12,755 nucleotides of DNA from Synura sp. LO234KE (lineage: Eukaryota; Sar; Synurophyceae; Synurales; Mallomonadaceae): assembly GCA_015143735.1 (NCBI GenBank), contig VKHC01000370.1:1-12755 (forward strand), written 5' to 3'. The notes beneath the pieces were generated by a model, which saw only the letters and a list, made by a program, of their open reading frames with translations, was not told the DNA's origin and searched no databases. Shown here in pieces: positions 7,200-12,755 of the stretch (position 1 is its first letter; the number at the start of each line of letters is the position of its first letter). Made by a program: the position numbers and the translations under genes.

Positions 7200-7614
7200 T
7201 AACTGATTACTTCTTCCAGCTGCAATCTGAAGTGTACATTCTTTAGGCCGGTCAGTGCTCTGAAGCGTTTCCGGTGCAAATGGGATTAAAACTGGGAAGT
7301 GTGTTCGCTCCTTTATTGTTCAATATTTTTTTGCGTGCAATCATTCTGGCTATTCATCATAGATTAGTTGAAGAACGTGTTTATTTTGTTTGTATTAAGT
7401 CTAAATTGAATTCTGATCCGTTTAACAACAAGTTATTCAAGAGGGACTCGGGTTTAGTGTATTTGTCATTATGTGAGTTTTATTTGCTGACGATGCAGCA
7501 TTTGTTTCGTTGTCCAATGATGTATTAAAGAAAATATTAAACATTGCAGACGGGATCTTGTCAGCGTTCGGTCAATTGATTTCTGTAACAAAAATAGAGA
7601 TAATGGTGATTTAA
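7200..7614 (+). pseudogene. LINE-type reverse transcriptase fragment, catalytic part (broken)
   Basis: Non-LTR retrotransposon reverse transcriptases copy element RNA into target DNA. In frame 2, AGQCSEAFPVQMGLKLGS and FAPLLFNIFL match the conserved G-x-x-S-x-x-F-x-V-x-x-G-x-x-x-G-S and LAPLLFNI palm region. Upstream in the same frame a TAG at 7244 interrupts. A one-base frameshift near 7480 moves the reading to frame 1, where FADDAA (7483-7500) is the F/YxDD box with both catalytic aspartates. SAFGQLISVTK follows as the next palm motif, then TAA at 7612. The 5' endonuclease and the first palm motifs are absent. This is a dead copy. It belongs to the broad endonuclease-reverse transcriptase group seen in invertebrates, clade not assigned. 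Confidence 0.82.
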
Positions 7615-7623
7615 CCCAGATAA

Positions 7624-8355
7624 GAAGAAAAACCAGATTTATTGCCGATATTTGTTTGGAGTCAACAATTACAAAACACATTGTCTTTCAAACATATCGG
7701 CAGCAAGATTTCCGTGTCCGCATCTTCGACTGCAGAAATAGATACAAGACTAAACATGAAGCCAGCCGCATATACAAAGAATCGAATAAATCTTCTTGAG
7801 AACCGCAAAATTCCTCTCAAACTTAGATTACGTGGTTTTATTGCTTTTGTTTTGTCTTCAGCACTTTATGGTAGTGAAACTTGGAATGTTTTGAAAGCAG
7901 ACGTTGCGCGTTTAGATTCTTTTCAATATCGATCATTACGTCACCTACTTCGTTTTCGTGCAATTGAGCATATATCCTACACTAGCATCATTCTTATTTG
8001 TCGTAGTACTGGTGTAGATATAATGCCTATCTCTATCATGATAAGTAAGAAGAGATTGTCTTACTTTGGTCATGTATGTCGAATGAACTCTTATCGATCA
8101 CCGAAAATTATGCCGCACTCACAGCTATTTGGTGATACTGTTTCTCTATCTCGGGGACGAGGAGCCCCAGAAATGTCCTACAAGTCTGCTCGACTTGAAG
8201 ACATGCATTATTTTGGAATTATGAACAGGAAGAGCAAAGATAATTGTTGCATCAATACACTTGAGTGGGAGATATTATTGGAAAGTGGTGAAGACAGATG
8301 GTGTATGCAAATTGTTAAATCAATGGTATATAGCAGAAAACACGAAGAGCAATAA
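7624..8355 (+). pseudogene. LINE reverse transcriptase C-terminal region (thumb and tail)
   Basis: This is the continuation of the fragment above in frame 1, after stops at 7612 and 7621, then open to the TAA at 8353. Recognisable family landmarks are FKHIGSKIS (the YLGSxIS motif), AEIDTRLNMKPAAY, LRLRGFIAFVLSSALYGSETW (the LLYGxETW motif), ARLDSFQYRSLRHLLRF and RLSYFGHVCRMN (the LxxxGHVxRM motif). GRGAPEMSYKSARLEDM and a Trp near the C-terminus complete the pattern. This order is characteristic of the region after the palm in LINE-type reverse transcriptases. The copy has lost its start and is separated from the catalytic box by two stops, so it cannot encode an active enzyme. It lies inside the core of the inverted structure, probably as an insertion. 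Confidence 0.85.
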
Positions 8356-8930
8356 AAGAAATTTAGAATCCGATGGAGAAAATGTTTTGCCGAAAACGCC
8401 ATTTTTTCTGAAGTACAAACGCTGGGTTCTCGACAAACAAAAGCGAGTCAGAAGGGCGCCGTCGTTGTTGGCCGTGGTCGTCATGAGAGAGAGGGCTATG
8501 CCCGAGCTCTCGTGGTCTCAAACTTTGGTTTCTAAGTACAAACTTCGTTTGCAACAAAATTGCTCACGAATCTGCGAAATCAAAAATATGTATAATAGTA
8601 TAGGTAATAATTTGTGATATTATGAATAAGTTTGTTTAAATGTGGGTTTCTACTCGTGTACATTTTAATTTGTGAGGTGCTGGATGTGCTGGATAAAAAA
8701 AGTAATACGCTCGAAGCGATTCAGTGACGGGATCGTGAGGTACTAATGAAATCAAAAGGATAGTAAAGAAAACAAATTGGATGGCGAAACGAAAGTTTTG
8801 GATGGGGTAGTTTTCCTTACTATTACGGATGATCGTTTTAGACTGAAGGACATAGTTTTAAGTATAAGTGGTTATTCCTTGTGTTTAAACTGTAACTTAA
8901 CGTAACTATTCTTTTCTATTCCTTCTTCCG
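8356..8930. other. Sequence after the LINE fragment
   Basis: A frame on the + strand (8261-8617) overlaps the LINE tail out of frame and has no recognised motif. The word AAGTACAAAC occurs at about 8412 and 8535. No poly(A) tail or flanking duplication marking the LINE 3' end was found. Confidence 0.4.
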
Positions 8931-8959
8931 AGTTGGGTCGAATCTATCACTTCTCACCT

Positions 8960-9170
8960 CCGTCGTAATATGCCGAACGTACGTTCACACCTGCTCTTAA
9001 GCACCCAACTACTCCTTTGAAATCTCTTGAATACCGAATGCGGCTCCATCTCGCCGCCTTAAAACCAAAGAACGTTGTCGAAACCTCGCTTAAATACCGA
9101 ATGTGGTAACAACTTCTTTGCACTTGCAAAAGCGACCAAACACTTGGCGACACTCGAATTACTTCGCGCA
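8960..9170. repeat. 63-bp tandem repeat, two clear and one or two decayed copies
   Basis: AATACCGAATGCGG starts at 9030 and AATACCGAATGTGG at 9093, 63 bp apart. Both are preceded by GAAA-CTC-like sequence. A decayed equivalent (AATATGCCGAACGT) starts at 8967, exactly one period earlier. A weaker one may follow at about 9157. Confidence 0.68.
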
Positions 9171-9179
9171 ACAAGTAAA

Positions 9180-9440
9180 GTCAGAAATTGCTCCGGGCAA
9201 TATCCAAAGTTACATTGCAGCGTACAGCCTTGCTGAAAAATAAGCTTTACGGAATATAAAGTTTCTGGTCAAAAAAATGCCGAAACTCTTTGTGTTTAAA
9301 CCTGACATAGATAACTTATTTTGCTTGCAATAGATTTAAGAAAGAAATGTAGCTTAAAATGTGATTATCTCTAGGAGTCTAAACGTAAAATATTTCTAAA
9401 ATGAGCAAGACCGCAAATCGCGCTAATAGTATTAACTGCA
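9180..9440. other. AT-rich core stretch, nothing recognised
   Basis: No gene, repeat or RNA signature was recognised. Confidence 0.4.
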
Positions 9441-9770
9441 ATTAAATATGGCAGACTTTACCCTTTGGAACCCCGGCCAGTTTAAAATTAACGCCTCTCC
9501 GGGATCGAAACGAAAAACTGTGAACGTTATTCTTAAGTAGTGGGATACTAAGAATAGCCCGAAGGACGCAGCAAACCGTGAAAAGAACCGCGCAGACGTC
9601 TAGTCTACGGGCAGTTACCCGAAGGACGTGAGAGCAGTGGTAGAAAGCGGTCAACATCAACCCCATTTGACGCCAGCGCCTACCACTATCTACGCTTAGC
9701 ACCGTTGCAATTGGAGTGACTCTCCATGAGTGCAGATGTTTTACTATGATGCGGATCGTGTTCAATCCCC
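9441..9770. other. GC-richer block with opposing frames and a tRNA-like end
   Basis: A 107-codon frame is open on the - strand (9442-9765). A 30-codon frame on the + strand (9448-9540) begins MADFTLWNPGQF. Neither resembles a known family. CCCGAAGGACG occurs twice (9558 and 9618). The block is richer in G+C than its neighbours, which suggests a distinct origin such as a SINE or another inserted repeat. I do not call a protein. Confidence 0.35.
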
Positions 9771-9785
9771 CACCCCGCGACGATG
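9700..9785 (+). repeat. Possible tRNA-derived SINE head (A-box/B-box-like)
   Basis: TTGCAATTGG (about 9704-9713) resembles a polymerase III A box. GTTCAATCC (about 9759-9767) fits the B-box consensus GWTCRANNC. The spacing is longer than in a normal tRNA, and I could not build a cloverleaf with an acceptor stem. A decayed tRNA-derived SINE is possible, and chance is also possible. Confidence 0.25.
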
Positions 9786-10322
9786 GTTTGCATACGGGAA
9801 AAGAAAGGGTTACCCCAAGATCCTATACCGATGTTGAAATCTGAAAGTGATCCGCGGATAGAGATGGTGCCCAGAACGCTACTGCATAGTTACAATTTTG
9901 GCAAGTTCTCCCGAGGCAGTATCCCAACCTTTCACAACTTACTTGTGTCCATCGTCTTATTGTTGCATGTGCTCCCTGCTATGTTGTCAGGCTTATCTTT
10001 CCTCAAATCCGGAATTGTTTTCTCAGCACTGATTATCTTAGTAAAACAGCAGTGCAATTCTCGAATTTTGTCTAATTAGAGTTAGCACCGTCAGGAGGAA
10101 AAGTGGGTCCTGTGCCGTAACTACTCCTCCAACACAGTTCGGCTCTCAGAAAGCGCGCGGTAGGTCTTACTTACGCGTATTAGTCGACTTCTGTCGAACA
10201 CTCCTCGCTACTAACCACTATTCCACAACCAAACTCAGAAACAGTTCCTGAGGTTCTAACTTCTGTCAAATTCAGTTGACTATAGTTAGCACCGATGGGT
10301 AGAAATGCAGTTCTAATCCCGA

Positions 10323-10668
10323 ATGAGCAGACAAATGGCTCAGCAGCAAAGCTTTTTTCAACAAAAAGTAAGCAATAAATTACGCAGGCCCGTGGCATAT
10401 CCACAGACGTGCAGTCAGTCAAACGTGATATTCGTTCAAATTCGAAAGTGTCATGTGAGTAGCAGAAATGCAATATCTCATGTAATAAAGCATGAAGACA
10501 GGTAAAATAATTCGACTTAGGTCAAGCAATAATCACTTTACCAACCCTTGCAGAAGTTACAAGCTGCGGCATATCCAAGTTTCAAAATATCAAATAGCAA
10601 AGTCAAGCAGAAACTCAAATTTCAGATCACGACAAATATGAATGAAGAAATAGAGAAATCCCTTACAG
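10323..10668 (+). pseudogene. Broken intron-containing gene, right-arm copy (unknown function)
   Basis: Exon 1 (10323-10501) starts MSRQMAQQQSFFQQK. It then has 14 bp more than the left copy, which throws the following ISTDVQSVKRDIRSNSKVS out of frame. The extra stretch ends in a 20-bp GT...AG run (10369-10388). Shared TAG and TGA codons then occur in the original frame. The intron at 10502-10553 is 52 nt, the same as in the left arm. Exon 2 (10554-10668) is intact here: KLQAAAYPSFKISNSKVKQK, LKFQITTNMNEEIEKSLT, then donor CTTACAG|gtatga. A further 64-nt intron could lead to NNLEILAHKSRQNL at 10733, but the phase does not fit. Lys/Gln/Asn-rich, probably helical; I recognise no family. A 97-codon frame on the opposite strand (10180-10473) is an alternative reading. 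Confidence 0.5.
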
Positions 10669-11164
10669 GTATGATATTCTTTAGCCCTAACAACTAATTT
10701 TTCAAAATATCGCATCTCAACTCCCTCCACAGAATAACTTGGAAATTTTGGCCCATAAAAGTCGCCAAAATTTAGATCGTCGTCAACAATGCTCCATTTT
10801 GAATTATTTTGCGACGGATGTAACGGGTCCGCGCATTTTATAAGGGTATATCCAAGTTTTTCTTAGAACTGTTGCATATATCGGAAGAAATAAATTTGAT
10901 TCTGTTAACACAAAATCTCGCCCACCTCCAAATATCACTACACCGTGAAGACCTTCAGGTAATTAAGTTTGTAATCGTCACCCATAATCCAACAACTGAT
11001 ATTTGCTTGAAATTGCTTTGCCTCTTACCGTATTTGCTTTCCTTGACCATCTGCTGACATTGCCCATTGGACCCTCCACACCATGTTGACCAGCAGCTGC
11101 AGGAAGCTCTACCCATCGAAGGTAAGCGCTCTAACATCTCAAACCTATCACATATGACATCCCT

Positions 11165-11281
11165 AACGTTCAAACAACGTCATCTTCACACCATTTCGTC
11201 CGGGAAAGCTCCTGACGAATGGTGGTAGTTGCTGCTCCCCGCAAGGTACGTTCAACGCCATATAGCTGCTCGAAGGCCTCC
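11165..11281. other. Right-arm partner of the conserved block
   Basis: It corresponds to 4741-4860 in reverse. On the + strand here the frame gives NVIFTPFRPGKLL and GSCCSPQGTFNAI before a TAG. On the - strand it gives EQLYGVERTLRGAATT. Both readings share codon register, so constraint cannot be assigned to one strand by eye. Confidence 0.4.
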
Positions 11282-11756
11282 CCCGTATGATTGTAACCCT
11301 CAGTCACCTCTCTTTATGTCCCCTCGATCTCACACAACGCCTGCCTCGCTAATCTTGACATATTTACCTGACTCATAGCTCCTGCTGCATGCTCACGGTT
11401 TTGCACCCGTTTCACACACGTCGCCACACGTCCTCAACGTCGCCCCAACTACGTAACATGTCTTGTCATATTAAACACATCTAATCATGCATGCCATATG
11501 CGTTACCACACCCCGCCCTCGTTCATACGTAAATAAATATATTACACTTTCCACCGTGTTATAGGTGTAGCTACGGAAATAAGCTATATTAGTACTAGTG
11601 TATAGAAAGAAGATAAAACTACCAAGAGTGTGTAGCCTAGCAAGAGCACCATAGGCACATCAACCAAGCGCAATTAGATAGCCATCACCACTGCCGTGGC
11701 CGTCTGAGATCGCGTACCGAATCACCCCACTTCACGCACCATGCCACACTCAATTG

Positions 11757-11821
11757 CTAACTACAGCCGTCGATTACGGGATAGATCTCCCAGGTGTGGA
11801 TACACCGCCAGGTGTATCAGT
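11757..11821 (-). repeat. Structured unit B' (right arm)
   Basis: This 65-bp unit is in reverse orientation. Read on the - strand it starts ACTGATACACCTGG, has a GGTGT-ATCC-ACACC stem and GGGAGAT. It ends with a second dyad CCGT/ACGG around a 5-nt loop (11767-11779), where unit C has CTGT/ACAG. Confidence 0.7.
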
Positions 11822-11888
11822 ACCAAATAGATATAAGTATCTAATTAAAATAGAAGGGTGAAGTAATGATAGTGCAGTGTAAGCATAG

Positions 11889-11956
11889 CTAACTAGTACC
11901 AAGCCGTAAATTACGGATAGATCCCACTGGCGGAGATACGACAGCTACTGATCAGT
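11889..11956 (-). repeat. Structured unit A' (right arm)
   Basis: This 68-bp unit is in reverse orientation, the same length as A. It contains the constant TATCTCC word and a perfect 6-bp dyad CCGTAA-A-TTACGG (11904-11916) where unit A has CTGTA/TACGG. It is bounded by the palindrome ACTGATCAGT at 11947-11956. Confidence 0.75.
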
Positions 11957-12070
11957 CGATAAGATACGCGGATAGAGACATTGAGCAGTGTTGGAAGCGC
12001 AGCACACCTCTAGCTAAAAGGTAGAAACAGTACAGGTACCCTATGCAGCGCAAATGCTGCAACATTCCAG

Positions 12071-12340
12071 CTCCAATATACTCCTGTCATGATTAGGACA
12101 TACTAGCGACCTTTCAACGATATCTCCGTTGCATTCAAGACTAACAAAAGGTGATCTTTAAGATAAGTTCGCGTTTGAAATAACCTTTTCAACGACGTGC
12201 ATTTTATCTTATCCCCGTTCCTGTCATTACCATAGTACACATGTTATGGCATGGGAAGCCACAGAGTACTTTTACCTATCTGGCGGGCCTGGTATACTAT
12301 AGTCCCCTAACTATATGATACTGGTACCCACTACCCTATT
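12071..12340. other. Spacer between right arm and third set of units
   Basis: Similarity to the left arm has ended. CCTTTCAACGA (about 12111) and CCTTTTCAACGA (about 12183) repeat about 73 bp apart. No gene was recognised. Confidence 0.4.
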
Positions 12341-12406
12341 ACTGATCACCTGGCTTTGTATCTCCAATGCCCGGGAGATCTAAGCTGTAATCGACAGTGT
12401 AGCTAG
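12341..12406 (+). repeat. Structured unit C (outside the arms)
   Basis: It is in the same orientation as unit B and about 85% similar to it, including the preceding CTATT. CCTGGC (12349-12354) faces GCCCGG (12369-12374) with one mismatch. ATCTCC (12360-12365) pairs with GGAGAT (12374-12379). CTGT/ACAG (12385-12397) is the second dyad. Confidence 0.75.
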
Positions 12407-12446
12407 TTTATTTCATTTTCTATTTCTTACTAGTACCCTATTCTAT

Positions 12447-12498
12447 ACTGATCAGACGGCAGTGTATCTCCACCGTCAAGATCAACAGCAGTAGTTAG
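12447..12498 (+). repeat. Structured unit D (outside the arms, shortened)
   Basis: A 52-bp unit starts with ACTGATCAG and ends GTAGTTAG. GACGG (12455-12459) pairs perfectly with CCGTC (12473-12477) around the constant GTATCTCC. The second dyad is eroded. Confidence 0.68.
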
Positions 12499-12755
12499 TA
12501 TGCTTTTAGGTACGCCTATATAATTTGTTTTGCTATGTTGGTTTTGCTTCCTCTATCGCTATACTGGTACCTGCTCTATTCCACTATATCTTTATCGATA
12601 TTAGTAGTATTTAGGTAGTTGAAAAAGTGTGTGAAAAAGTGATGATGCTTAAGTTAATACAACTGCAGGAGGGGGTCGGACAAGTGGGGGAAGGTATTGT
12701 AGTGCGGGACTATGTAAAGTGTCTACATGGGGTGCGTAAATGGGATGGAAACAGC
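12499..12755. other. Right edge, diverged continuation of the third copy
   Basis: TTAGTAGTATTTAGGTAG (about 12600) echoes the left-arm sequence near 4420-4446, after which similarity is lost. TGAAAAAGTG occurs twice (about 12619 and 12632). The last 90 bp are G-rich with no recognised frame. Confidence 0.4.

Larger units (their letters stand above)
10113..12070 (-). mobile_element. Right arm of the large inverted-repeat structure
   Basis: This is the reverse-complement partner of 3745-5887. It is somewhat shorter, mainly because its variable segment is 128 bp instead of 273 bp. Similarity begins abruptly at the inner edge (both arms share GGAGGAGTAG and a GCGGCACA/ACGGCACA end). It is near-identical through about 10763, then drops to an estimated 70-75% out to about 12045-12070. 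Two structured units, B' and A', sit near the outer end in mirrored order. The arm carries the second copy of the broken gene, here on the + strand, again pointing outward. No transposase or integrase motif was recognised. Confidence 0.85.

Noticed and set aside
9448-9540. 30-codon frame MADFTLWNPG... with a good start context
   Set aside because: Downstream in-frame stops are as frequent as chance predicts, and nothing similar was recognised.
9442-9765. 107-codon frame on the - strand as a membrane protein
   Set aside because: No homologous motif or good start context. The openness is explained by the GC-richer composition.
10180-10473. 97-codon frame on the - strand of the right arm as a gene
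   Set aside because: The left-arm copy is frameshifted and stops early, no family motif is visible, and the opposite strand has a spliceable frame; kept only as an alternative.
3745-12070. Maverick/Polinton element, suggested by long inverted ends
   Set aside because: No DNA polymerase B, integrase, protease or packaging ATPase motif was seen in the core.

Overview
The window looks like a non-coding-rich, repeat-rich piece of an animal nuclear genome, probably an invertebrate. Three observations support this: a gene on the + strand is split into small exons with GT/AG introns of about 100-300 bp, there is a decayed LINE-type reverse transcriptase, and several families of tandem and inverted repeats are present. 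I could not assign a species. No bacterial signals, rRNA, convincing tRNA or CRISPR array was seen.

Region 1 (1-3740) is the host-like flank. A partial ankyrin-repeat gene runs from about 1341 (or 1614) to 2504. Its repeats are encoded one per exon, with all introns in phase 0. No exon downstream of 2504 could be followed with confidence. A GAGGAG-rich block (2573-2880) can be read as a coiled coil on the - strand or as a proline-rich tail on the + strand. The rest is AT-rich sequence with hairpins and a short tandem repeat.

Region 2 (about 3745-12070) is the main find. Two roughly 2-kb arms are inverted relative to each other (3745-5887 and 10113-12070) around a 4.2-kb core. Each arm carries, from outside to inside, two copies of a structured 65-71-bp unit, a hypervariable segment, a diverged block, and a much better conserved inner block. 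The inner block holds a broken, outward-facing, intron-containing gene of unknown function. The two copies of this gene carry different breaks. The core holds a degenerate LINE fragment (about 7200-8355), a 32-bp-period array of palindromes, a helically phased TCTCG array, a 63-bp tandem repeat and a possible tRNA-derived SINE head.

Region 3 (12071-12755) contains two more structured units in the same orientation as the left arm. The family is therefore present at least three times here, and the third copy runs into diverged sequence at the window edge.

The genes do not form a pathway. The ankyrin gene appears to be ordinary host sequence. Everything from 3745 on looks like an old, compound mobile or repeat structure whose protein-coding parts are all broken. 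All alignments and identities were judged by eye.
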